This document shows, piece by piece, positions 36,323 to 44,345 of a stretch of DNA of 64,000 bases. How positions within the stretch are numbered: the stretch's first letter is position 1; each line of letters starts with the position of its first letter. This DNA is from Ornatilinea apprima. Its GTDB lineage: Bacteria > Chloroflexota > Anaerolineae > Anaerolineales > Anaerolineaceae. The notes under the pieces are model-generated. The model worked only from the letters and a program-made list of their open reading frames with translations, ran no database searches and was not told where the DNA came from. The position numbers and the translations under genes were made by a program. Location: positions 62,001-126,000 of the forward strand of contig NZ_LGCL01000045.1 of assembly GCF_001306115.1 (NCBI RefSeq). Direction: 5' to 3'.

Positions 36323-37752
36323 TCGATATGGAAAGCGGAAAAGGAAAACCCAAACCCATCTTCTGGCGGCTGCGCCCCTCGGAGCGCCAGGCGATTTTAT
36401 TGATTGGCGATATGTTGGTGGGCTTTCTCGCGCTGGCGATCTCTATCGTGATCTGGTCGCAGGAAGACTGGCTGCGCTTGAGCTTTTCCTTCCTCACCGA
36501 AAGGACACCTGCCTGGTTTTTCCTGGCGCCGTTCATCTGGATGCTTTTGACCATTGAGCTGTATGACGTGCGGCGCGCCAGCCGGCGCAGTGAGACGCTG
36601 AAAGGCGTGGCGATTGCTGCCGGGGTCAGCCTGGGATTGTACCTGCTCTTTTACTTCACCTCTGAGCCGAATTCCCTGCCGCGCCGCGGGGTCTCTGTGT
36701 TTATTCTGGCCGTGTCGTTGTTGATCCTGATGTGGCGGTTTATCTATATTCGCGTGTTCACCGCGCCGGTTTTCATGCGCCGCGTGCTGATCATTGGCGC
36801 GGGCCGATCGGGAGAAAATCTGGTACAGGTGATTGATTCCATCTGGCCGCTGCCGTTTTACCTGGTGGGGTTAATCGATGATGATCCGGCCAAACAGAAC
36901 ATGAAATATGGCAACCATCCCGTGTTGGGATCCAGCCAGCAATTGTTGGAGATTATCGAGCGGGAAAGAATTACCGACCTGGTGTTCGCGATCTCTGGCG
37001 AGATGAACCCGGCGATGTTTCAGGCGGTGTTGACGGCGGAAGAACGCGGCGTTGAAGTAACCACGATGCCGCTGGTTTATGAAGAGCTGCTGGGCAGGGT
37101 CCCGATCCTGCTGCTGCAGTCGGATTGGATTTTACGCTCGTTTGTTGACCAGGCACACACCAACAACTTCTTTGAGATGGCCAAACGCCTGATGGATATT
37201 ATCGGCGGCCTGATTGGATGTATTGGGCTGGCTCTGCTTTACCCATTCATCGCGGTGCTGATTTTGCTGGATGATGGCGCGCCGGTTTTATATTCACAAG
37301 AGCGCCTGGGAAAGAACGGCAAACCCTATCAGATCATCAAATTCCGCACGATGGTCAAGGACGCCGAAAAAGACGGCAAAGCGCGCGTGGCGGTGAAGAA
37401 CGACAGCCGGGTAACCCGCGTTGGACGGCTGCTGCGAAAAAGTCATCTGGATGAGCTGCCGCAGTTCTGGAGCGTGCTGCGCGGCGAAATGAGCCTGGTG
37501 GGGCCGCGCGCCGAGCGGGTGGAACTGGTCAACTCTTTACAAACCAAAGTGCCTTTTTACCGGGCGCGATTGTTTGTGAAACCTGGGCTCACCGGTTGGG
37601 CGCAGGTCAATTACGGGTACGCCGAAACGGTGGAAGACACGATTGTGAAACTGGAATATGATTTGTATTACATCAAACACCGCAATTTAATGCTGGATTT
37701 GTTGATTATCTTCCGCACGGCTGGAACCGTGTTTGGATTGAGAGGTCAGTGA
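36319..37752 (+). CDS. Exopolysaccharide polyprenyl glycosylphosphotransferase (second copy)
   Basis: A 477 aa initiating transferase of the same family as 413-1822. It has four N-terminal membrane segments (residues 25-160), a Rossmann segment VLIIGAGRSGENL near 157, a fifth segment near 295-320, and the catalytic domain with QIIKFRTMVKDAEKDG, RVTRVGRLLRKSHLDELPQF and SLVGPRAERVELV. The last form, with RAE rather than RPE, is typical of WcaJ-like proteins. The TTG at 36319 overlaps the previous stop and has AGG at fit distance; the ATG at 36328 is an alternative start. The next gene overlaps at the stop. Confidence 0.92.
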   Translation: MIDMESGKGKPKPIFWRLRPSERQAILLIGDMLVGFLALAISIVIWSQEDWLRLSFSFLTERTPAWFFLAPFIWMLLTIELYDVRRASRRSETLKGVAIAAGVSLGLYLLFYFTSEPNSLPRRGVSVFILAVSLLILMWRFIYIRVFTAPVFMRRVLIIGAGRSGENLVQVIDSIWPLPFYLVGLIDDDPAKQNMKYGNHPVLGSSQQLLEIIERERITDLVFAISGEMNPAMFQAVLTAEERGVEVTTMPLVYEELLGRVPILLLQSDWILRSFVDQAHTNNFFEMAKRLMDIIGGLIGCIGLALLYPFIAVLILLDDGAPVLYSQERLGKNGKPYQIIKFRTMVKDAEKDGKARVAVKNDSRVTRVGRLLRKSHLDELPQFWSVLRGEMSLVGPRAERVELVNSLQTKVPFYRARLFVKPGLTGWAQVNYGYAETVEDTIVKLEYDLYYIKHRNLMLDLLIIFRTAGTVFGLRGQ

Positions 37753-39644
37753 TGAAAGCGCAACCCACCATTCGAAACCGGTATATTTTTATCGGCGATC
37801 TGGCATTGATGGTTGTCTCGGTGATGGGCAGTTACGCGCTGCGCCTGGAGCTGAGTTCAGCCTTCTTTTTGTACATGTCATCCGCCTATTGGATGATGCT
37901 GGTTGTGTTTGCCGTTAAACCGCTGATCTACCATTATTTTGGTCTCTACCGGCGCATGTGGTTATATGCCAGCGTGCAGGAATTGAAATTGATCGTCGCG
38001 GCAGTCACTTCAGCATCGGTGCTGGTCAGCCTGGTGATGGTTAGCCTGTTCACGCTGGGCGCCTTCCGCGCCTTCCCGCGCTCGGCGCTCATCATCGATT
38101 GGCTGCTGTCGCTGATTCTGGTTGGCGGATTGCGCTTCTCGATGCGTCTGCTGGCTGAAAACAAAATCATGGCCTCCATCCCCAATTTGACGATCAAAGC
38201 CCATCGGGTGTTGATTGTGGGAGCCGGGGATGCGGGGGCGCTGGTGGTGCGGGAACTTCAAAAGAATCCGCAGTTGAACCTGGTTCCGGTCGGTTTTTTG
38301 GATGATAACCCCACCAAGCAGAAGCAATCCATCTACGGCGTGCCGGTGGTGGGTTCCATCTCGGATCTTTCCAAGACGATTGATAACCGCAAAGTGGATG
38401 AAGTGATTATCGCCATTCCCAGCGCGCCGGGGCGGGTGGTGAGAATTGTGGCGGATGTGTGCCGCCTGAAGAACACGCCTTTCCGCACCATGCCGGGCAT
38501 TTATGAGCTGCTGGGTGGCAAAGTCAGCATCAGCCGCCTGCGCGAGGTAAACATTAACGACTTGCTGCGGCGCGAACCGCGGCAAACCGATGATGAGAAG
38601 GTAGGCATTATCCTGGGCGGCAAAACGGTGCTGGTAACCGGCGCTGGCGGCTCAATTGGCCGGGAAATTTGCCGTCAGGTGGCGCGCTGGGGCCCATCGG
38701 AGCTGGTGCTGCTGGGGCACGGTGAAAACAGCATTTTCGAAGCGCTGATAGAACTGCAAGAGAATTTCCCATCGCTGCCGCTGCGGCCGGTGATTTGCGA
38801 CATTCGTGACCGGCGGCGCCTGCAAGCGGTTTATGAGCGGGTGCGCCCGCAGGTGGTCTTCCACGCCGCCGCGCACAAGCATGTGCCGATGATGGAAATT
38901 AACGTGGAAGAGGCAGTCACCAACAATATCCTCGGCACGCGCAATGTGGTTGATATGGCGTTGGATTTTGGCGTGGAAAGGCTGGTGATGATCAGCACCG
39001 ATAAGGCAGTACGCCCGATCAACGTGATGGGCGCGACCAAGCGGATCGCCGAGTTGAACGTTTTGGACGCCGCGCAGCGCTCTGGGCGGCCTTTCTGCGT
39101 GGTGCGCTTTGGCAATGTGCTGGGCAGCCGCGGCAGCGTGGTGCCGCTGTTTCAGCGGCAGATCGCGCGCGGTGGACCGGTGACGGTAACGCACCCGGAT
39201 ATGAAACGCTATTTTATGACGATTCCTGAGGCGGTTCACCTGGTGCTGCAAGCGGCCAGCCTGACCGACGGCGGAGAGACCTATATGCTCAATATGGGCC
39301 AGCAGGTACGCATTCTCAACCTGGCTGAAGACCTGATTCGCCTTTCGGGTCTGGAACCCGGCCGCGATGTGGAAATTGTATTCAGCGGCATTCGCCCTGG
39401 CGAAAAATTAAGCGAAGACCTGTGGGATGAAGGCAATGTTTTCCAACCCACCCGGCACCCCGACATATTCCAGGTGGCGGGCGGCAACGAACTGGCGGGT
39501 TCCGCCTTGAGAACGTCTGTTGACGAATTAATTCACCTCGCGCGCGACGCAGAAAGCCAATCGATTGTCAGCCTGCTGGATGAGCTGATTCCTGGCTCGG
39601 CCGTGCGCCTGACACCACCCCCTGAAATGACCTCCATCGACTGA
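37752..39644 (+). CDS. CapD/WbpM-like nucleotide-sugar 4,6-dehydratase, membrane type
   Basis: The 630 aa protein has four N-terminal membrane segments (1-120), an upper Rossmann-like domain (VLIVGAGDAGALVVREL near 153) and the catalytic domain from residue 290 with VTGAGGSIGREICRQ. The extended-SDR active site has the WbpM/PglF pattern STDKAVRPINVMGATKR, with Met in place of the usual Tyr. Such enzymes convert UDP-GlcNAc to 4-keto-6-deoxy sugar, the precursor of bacillosamine and other rare amino sugars. The start overlaps the previous stop by one base (TGATG), as does the next gene's start with this stop. Confidence 0.93.
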   Translation: MKAQPTIRNRYIFIGDLALMVVSVMGSYALRLELSSAFFLYMSSAYWMMLVVFAVKPLIYHYFGLYRRMWLYASVQELKLIVAAVTSASVLVSLVMVSLFTLGAFRAFPRSALIIDWLLSLILVGGLRFSMRLLAENKIMASIPNLTIKAHRVLIVGAGDAGALVVRELQKNPQLNLVPVGFLDDNPTKQKQSIYGVPVVGSISDLSKTIDNRKVDEVIIAIPSAPGRVVRIVADVCRLKNTPFRTMPGIYELLGGKVSISRLREVNINDLLRREPRQTDDEKVGIILGGKTVLVTGAGGSIGREICRQVARWGPSELVLLGHGENSIFEALIELQENFPSLPLRPVICDIRDRRRLQAVYERVRPQVVFHAAAHKHVPMMEINVEEAVTNNILGTRNVVDMALDFGVERLVMISTDKAVRPINVMGATKRIAELNVLDAAQRSGRPFCVVRFGNVLGSRGSVVPLFQRQIARGGPVTVTHPDMKRYFMTIPEAVHLVLQAASLTDGGETYMLNMGQQVRILNLAEDLIRLSGLEPGRDVEIVFSGIRPGEKLSEDLWDEGNVFQPTRHPDIFQVAGGNELAGSALRTSVDELIHLARDAESQSIVSLLDELIPGSAVRLTPPPEMTSID

Positions 39645-40639
39645 TGCCTGAACTGACTTTTTCTGAGTGGGACCAATTCCTGACCCAATATCCACAAGCG
39701 CATGTCTTGCAAACCTCCGCCTGGGGGATTTTGAAATCGAAATTCTCCTGGCAGGCGGTGCCGGTAGTGAGCGGTTTGGCGGGCGCGCTGGTTTTGTTTC
39801 GCCGGCTGCCGCTAGGCTTTTCGATTGCATATATCCCTAAGGGGCCGCTGGGCGACAATTGGAATGATCTTTGGCCGGAGATTGACCGCGCCTGCCGGCG
39901 GCGCAGGGCCATTTTCTTGCAGGTAGAGCCAGACGCCTTTGAACCAGCCAGCGCGAGCCTGCTGGAGCGCTTGAGCGGGTTCAAGCAGGTGGAGAAGACC
40001 ATCCAGCCGCGCCAGACGATTGTGGTCTCGCTGGAAGGCGGTGAAGAAGATTGGTTACAGCGCATGAAGCAGAAGACGCGCTATAACGTGCGCCTGGCGG
40101 CTAAAAAAGAAGTGGTGGTGCGCGAGACGAATGACGTGGCGCAGTTCCATGCTCTCATGTCTACTACCGGCGAGCGCGACCAGTTCGGCGTGCACAGCCT
40201 GGCGTATTATCAGGCGGCTTACGATCTCTTTTCCGCGCGCGGGGAATGCGCGCTGCTGCAGGCCGAGTATGCCGGAAAACCCCTGGCGGCGGTGATGGTC
40301 TTTGCCCGCGGAAAGCGTAGCTGGTATTTCTATGGCGCGTCGAGCAATGAGGAACGCAACCGCATGCCGGCTTACCTGGTGCAGTGGGAAGCCATGCGCT
40401 GGGCCAGCGCGCGCGGCTGCAGCGAGTATGATTTGTGGGGCATTCCCGACCTGCCTGAGGAGACCCTGGAAGCCGATTTTACCCAGCGGGAAGACGGATT
40501 ATGGAGTGTATACCGATTTAAGCGCGGGTTTGGCGGCCAAATTCACCGCTCAACTGGCGCGTGGGACCGCGTGTACATGCCTTTGTTGTACCGCGCGTAC
40601 CAGATCGCGGCGCGGGCGCGGTCAGGGGGCGAGAATTAA
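39644..40639 (+). CDS. FemAB-family peptidyltransferase-like protein, copy 1
   Basis: The 331 aa protein has the double-GNAT FemAB fold. N-terminally, HVLQTSAWGILKSKF and YIPKGPLGDNW mark the first half; the conserved MKQKTRYNVRLAAKK near residue 145 and RMPAYLVQWEAMRWA ... YDLWGIPD mark the second. FemAB proteins use aminoacyl-tRNA to add residues to peptidoglycan precursors, and related ones occur in exopolysaccharide loci with unknown acceptors. It overlaps the dehydratase stop by one base. Copy 2 at 41161-42264 shares the same motif. Confidence 0.87.
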   Translation: MPELTFSEWDQFLTQYPQAHVLQTSAWGILKSKFSWQAVPVVSGLAGALVLFRRLPLGFSIAYIPKGPLGDNWNDLWPEIDRACRRRRAIFLQVEPDAFEPASASLLERLSGFKQVEKTIQPRQTIVVSLEGGEEDWLQRMKQKTRYNVRLAAKKEVVVRETNDVAQFHALMSTTGERDQFGVHSLAYYQAAYDLFSARGECALLQAEYAGKPLAAVMVFARGKRSWYFYGASSNEERNRMPAYLVQWEAMRWASARGCSEYDLWGIPDLPEETLEADFTQREDGLWSVYRFKRGFGGQIHRSTGAWDRVYMPLLYRAYQIAARARSGGEN

Positions 40640-40643
40640 AAAG

Positions 40644-41150
40644 ATGGACGCCTGTCATTACTGCTGCCTTTGCGGCGCAGAGCTGGAATTGAAGTGGCTG
40701 GAAGAACGCGCGCGGGAAGTGTGCCCACGCTGCGGTTGGGTGCATTATCCGCAGTTGAAGGTGAGCGCGGCGGCGCTGGTGGAAAGCCACGGCAAGCTGC
40801 TGCTGGTGCAGCGCGCCGAAGAGCCGTGGAAGGGCTGCTGGTACCTGCCGGCTGGTTATGTGGAGGCGGATGAGTCTCCAATGGCGGCGGCGGAGCGCGA
40901 GGCATTCGAAGAAACTGGTTTGCGCGTAGCCGTTACGAATCTCTTTAATATATACTATTTTGATGATGATCCGCGCGGGAATGGCATCTTGATCGTCTAC
41001 CGTTGTGAAATCATTGGCGGGACTTTGGCGGGAAACGCGGAAGTGATGATGTGCGGCTATTTCTCGCCAGAGGACTTGCCAGAGCCGCTCACGGGAGCGG
41101 GGCACCTGCACGCGGTTCACGATTGGCTGGCGCACCAGAACTTGAATTGA
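40644..41150 (+). CDS. Nudix hydrolase with N-terminal zinc ribbon
   Basis: This 168 aa protein begins with two CxxC knuckles (CCLCG and CPRCG), followed by the Nudix domain. The Nudix box G-x5-E-x7-REAFEETGL runs from GYVEADES to near residue 95 and is intact. It belongs to the NudC/NADH-pyrophosphatase-like or ADP-ribose-type group; the zinc ribbon favours a NudC-related fold, the short length a broader NDP-X pyrophosphatase. It sits 4 bp after FemAB copy 1 and 10 bp before copy 2. The start ATG follows AAAAAG. Confidence 0.88.
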   Translation: MDACHYCCLCGAELELKWLEERAREVCPRCGWVHYPQLKVSAAALVESHGKLLLVQRAEEPWKGCWYLPAGYVEADESPMAAAEREAFEETGLRVAVTNLFNIYYFDDDPRGNGILIVYRCEIIGGTLAGNAEVMMCGYFSPEDLPEPLTGAGHLHAVHDWLAHQNLN

Positions 41151-41160
41151 TGGAAGGCCA

Positions 41161-42264
41161 ATGACGCAAGCAACAGATTGGAACGCCCGGATTGCCGCGC
41201 TGCCGGGGGCGAATATTTTGCAAACCAGCCAATGGGCGCAGCTCAAGCGCATCACCGGCTGGGAGGCGATTTACCGCACCTGGGAAAGCCCGGATGGAAA
41301 GCTGGAAGCGGCAGCGCTGATTTTGCTGCGCGATCTACGCCTGGCTGGCGGCCTTGTGCGCCTGCGGGTGATGTACGTGCCGCGCGGTCCGCTGCTCGAT
41401 TGGGGGAATGAGAACCTGCGCAAGCGTGTGTTGGACGATTTGCAGCACCTGGCAGCAGAGAAGAAAGCGATTTTCATCAAGCTGGACGCGGATGTCGAAA
41501 TTGCTTCTGGCGTGCCGGGCGAAGCCGATGAGCGTGAAAACCTGGTTGGGGCATCAACCGTGACCGAGCTGAGGCAGCGCGGCTGGCTCTTCTCTCAGGA
41601 GCAAATCCAGTTTCGCAATACGGTTTTGATTGATTTGCGCGCCGCGGAGGAAGAGCTGCTGGCGCGAATGAAGCAAAAAACACGTTATAACATTCGCCTT
41701 GCGGCCAAAAAGGGTGTGGTGGTGCGCAAAGGGGGAGTGGAAGATCTACCTGGATTGTATCGCATGTACGCGGAGACCTCGCTGCGGGACGGGTTTGTGA
41801 TTCGTGATGAGTCGTATTACCGGGCGCTGTGGGAAATCTTTTTGCAAGCGGGCATGCTGACGCCGCTCATCGCCGAGGTGGAGGGTGAAGCCGTGGCGGC
41901 TTTAATGTTGTTCCACTTTGCCGGCAAGGCCTGGTACATTCACGGCATGTCGCGGGAGGCGCACCGCGAAAAGATGCCCAACTATCTGCTGCAGTGGGAA
42001 GCCATGCGGCGCGCAAAGGCTGCCGGCTGCCAGGAATACGACTTGTGGGGTGCGCCGGACGAATTCCATGAATCAGACGGGATGTGGGGGGTGTTTCGTT
42101 TCAAAGAAGGCCTGGGGGGCAGGGTGTCGCGCACGTTGGGAGCGTGGGATTACCCGGCGAAGGCTGTGATCTACCCGCTTTACACGCGCGTGCTGCCGCG
42201 TTTGCTGGATGTAATGCGCCGGCGCGGGAAAGAAAAAACCCGGCAGCAAGCCGGGCTGGGGTAG
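41161..42264 (+). CDS. FemAB-family peptidyltransferase-like protein, copy 2
   Basis: The 367 aa paralogue of copy 1 keeps the same order: NILQTSQWAQLKRITG and YVPRGPLLDW in the first half, ARMKQKTRYNIRLAAKK near residue 175, KMPNYLLQWEAMRRAK and YDLWGAPDEFHE in the second. It has an insert of about 30 residues near position 110-140 relative to copy 1. GGAAGG precedes the ATG. It ends the operon; the kinase gene converges with 14 bp between the stops and no terminator. The acceptor is unknown. Confidence 0.87.
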   Translation: MTQATDWNARIAALPGANILQTSQWAQLKRITGWEAIYRTWESPDGKLEAAALILLRDLRLAGGLVRLRVMYVPRGPLLDWGNENLRKRVLDDLQHLAAEKKAIFIKLDADVEIASGVPGEADERENLVGASTVTELRQRGWLFSQEQIQFRNTVLIDLRAAEEELLARMKQKTRYNIRLAAKKGVVVRKGGVEDLPGLYRMYAETSLRDGFVIRDESYYRALWEIFLQAGMLTPLIAEVEGEAVAALMLFHFAGKAWYIHGMSREAHREKMPNYLLQWEAMRRAKAAGCQEYDLWGAPDEFHESDGMWGVFRFKEGLGGRVSRTLGAWDYPAKAVIYPLYTRVLPRLLDVMRRRGKEKTRQQAGLG

Positions 42265-42278
42265 AGCGAGAATTTGCC

Positions 42279-44315
42279 TTACGGCTGGAGCGGCTGCCAG
42301 ACCGGGTCAAAATCCTGAGCGGGGTCGTCGGTGAGGCGGGTGAGATTGGCTCCATTGCGCGTCATGCGGTAGATATCCAGATTTCCATCTTGAGTGCTTT
42401 CCAACAACAACCAGTAGCCGTCAGGCGAAAATTCGGCGTTCCCGGCCGGGCGCAGATCAGCGAGGCGTACTTCCGGCGCGTTGGCTGCCCCTACCTGGCG
42501 CGCGACAAGCACCGGTAAATTGGAACCCTGGCTGTATACCAGCACGCTGCCGGCCGCGTCCCAGGTGGGCATCGAGGCGGCTCCGTTGGACAGGATGGAA
42601 AATTCTTTGGGTGACTCTCCGCTGGCTGAAATGGTCCAGATTTGGGGCAGGCCGAGGCGGGTGCTCTGGAAGGCCAGGGTTGAACCGTCGGGAGACCAGG
42701 CGGCCTGACGGTCAAAGCTGGACTGGCTGGAAATGCGGGCGGCGGCGTTGGTAGCCAGATTGTAGACGTAGAGGTGCAAAATGCCGTCACGCAGGCTGGA
42801 GAAAGCGATGCGGCTGCCGTCGGGAGACCAGGCTGGCTCAAAATCGCCTCCGGGCACGGAAATGAGGGGGGTGAGACCGGTGCCATCCAGATTGATGATG
42901 AACAAACCAGAGCCAGGGTAGGTGTCCTGTCGCTCGCGGCATGGAGAGACAAACACCAGGCGGGTCCCATCGGGTGACCAGGAGGGCTGGCAGGCACCAT
43001 CGGGGTTTTCAAAAATCTGCGCTGTCTCACCGCTGGCAGGTTCGAGACGGTAGATTTGCGGCAACCCAGACCGGTTGGAGACAAAGGCGATTGCCCCTGT
43101 GCCGCCTACCGGGGTAGCCGCCAGGGTGGGTGTGGCCTGCGGCAGAGCGGTGGCTGTGTTGATCAGCGTTGGCTCGACCGCTACGGGCAGTTCAGTGGCA
43201 GGCAATGGCTCGGTGGTGGCGGTGTTCTGGGGGGGCGGCGTCTCTGAAGGCGCGACGGCCGTGGGTGAGCCTGGCTGGCCAGCTGTGTTTCTCAGGAAGC
43301 GGGGAAGCACCACAGCCGCGGCCGCGATTCCCAGTAAACCAACAACCACAAAAATCCACAGCACCGGAAATTTCTTGCGGGGGACAGGCCGGGCCGCCAG
43401 AACGGTATTGGGCTGGTTAAGCCCTGCCACGGCGGGGCTGCTTCCCAGGCGGGTAGGCTGGCTGGCAGCTTCCTGCGACTCCTGGTTTTGTTTCAGGATT
43501 TGCCGCGCCTCTGGCGAGGCATTGAGCAGCGCGTTGCGAAACTCCAGGGCAGTCTGATAGCGGTCTGCGGCGTTGATCGACATCGCCTTTTCAATCACGC
43601 GTGCCAGTTCTTCACTGACGCGGGGATTAAGATCTCGCAGGGGAGAGAGGTGTGCCGTTTCGAGCTTGCGCGCCAGGCCATCTTCGGGCAGGCGGTTGGC
43701 CAGAATGGAATACAGGGTGGCGCCGAGGGAGTAGATATCGGAGCGGGGATCGGTGCCGCTGCCGTAATGTTCTGGGGAGGCATAACCGGGGGTAAGGGCG
43801 CGTGCGCCGGTGGTTGTTTCTGCGCCTTGTTCGGCGATTTTTGCCAGGCCAAAATCGACCAGGAAAACCTGTCCTGTTGGGCTGATTTTGATATTGCCCT
43901 GCTTGATGTCGCGATGGACAACGGGAGGTGTGCGGCTGTGAAGGAAACTGAGCGCGTTGCAAACCTCCGCGCCAACTAAAACGGCTTCGGTGGGCGTGTA
44001 GGAGCCCATCTGCTTCAGGCGGGCGCGTAAATCCTCACCCTCGATGTAATCCATCACCAGGTACTGCCCCTGCCCAGCAAGCAGGAAGTGATCGGTTACG
44101 CGCGGAAGGTTGGGATGGCGCAGGGCGGCTAGCAGAGTGGCTTCACGATGGAATTGGCGCGCGGCTTCTTCGGAAATGACCAGGTTCTCTTTGACGGCTA
44201 CCTGCACTCCGAGAGTTTCATCAAGTGCGCGGTAAACAGCCCCCATTCCGCCTTTGGCAATCACTTCCAGAATCCGGTAGCGGCCATTCAAAAGACTGTC
44301 GGGTGCGATGGCCAT
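42279..44315 (-). CDS. Ser/Thr protein kinase with extracellular PD40 propeller (copy 2)
   Basis: The 678 aa protein has an N-terminal PknB-type kinase domain (about 10-270): glycine loop AKGGMGAVYRA (first Gly replaced by Ala), catalytic Lys in VAVKEN, HRDIKQGNIKI and DFGLAK, activation loop GARALTPGYASPEHYG. A membrane segment at about 320-342 follows a basic linker, then a Thr/Pro stretch, then five to six PD40/TolB-like repeats (for example PAWSPDGSRIAFSS) to the end. The propeller would be outside and may sense a ligand. GGAGG precedes the ATG. It lies 30 bp behind its paralogue. Confidence 0.92.
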   Translation of the reverse strand: MAIAPDSLLNGRYRILEVIAKGGMGAVYRALDETLGVQVAVKENLVISEEAARQFHREATLLAALRHPNLPRVTDHFLLAGQGQYLVMDYIEGEDLRARLKQMGSYTPTEAVLVGAEVCNALSFLHSRTPPVVHRDIKQGNIKISPTGQVFLVDFGLAKIAEQGAETTTGARALTPGYASPEHYGSGTDPRSDIYSLGATLYSILANRLPEDGLARKLETAHLSPLRDLNPRVSEELARVIEKAMSINAADRYQTALEFRNALLNASPEARQILKQNQESQEAASQPTRLGSSPAVAGLNQPNTVLAARPVPRKKFPVLWIFVVVGLLGIAAAAVVLPRFLRNTAGQPGSPTAVAPSETPPPQNTATTEPLPATELPVAVEPTLINTATALPQATPTLAATPVGGTGAIAFVSNRSGLPQIYRLEPASGETAQIFENPDGACQPSWSPDGTRLVFVSPCRERQDTYPGSGLFIINLDGTGLTPLISVPGGDFEPAWSPDGSRIAFSSLRDGILHLYVYNLATNAAARISSQSSFDRQAAWSPDGSTLAFQSTRLGLPQIWTISASGESPKEFSILSNGAASMPTWDAAGSVLVYSQGSNLPVLVARQVGAANAPEVRLADLRPAGNAEFSPDGYWLLLESTQDGNLDIYRMTRNGANLTRLTDDPAQDFDPVWQPLQP

Positions 44316-44345
44316 ATTGGCCCTCCTGGTGGATGGTGTGTGGGG

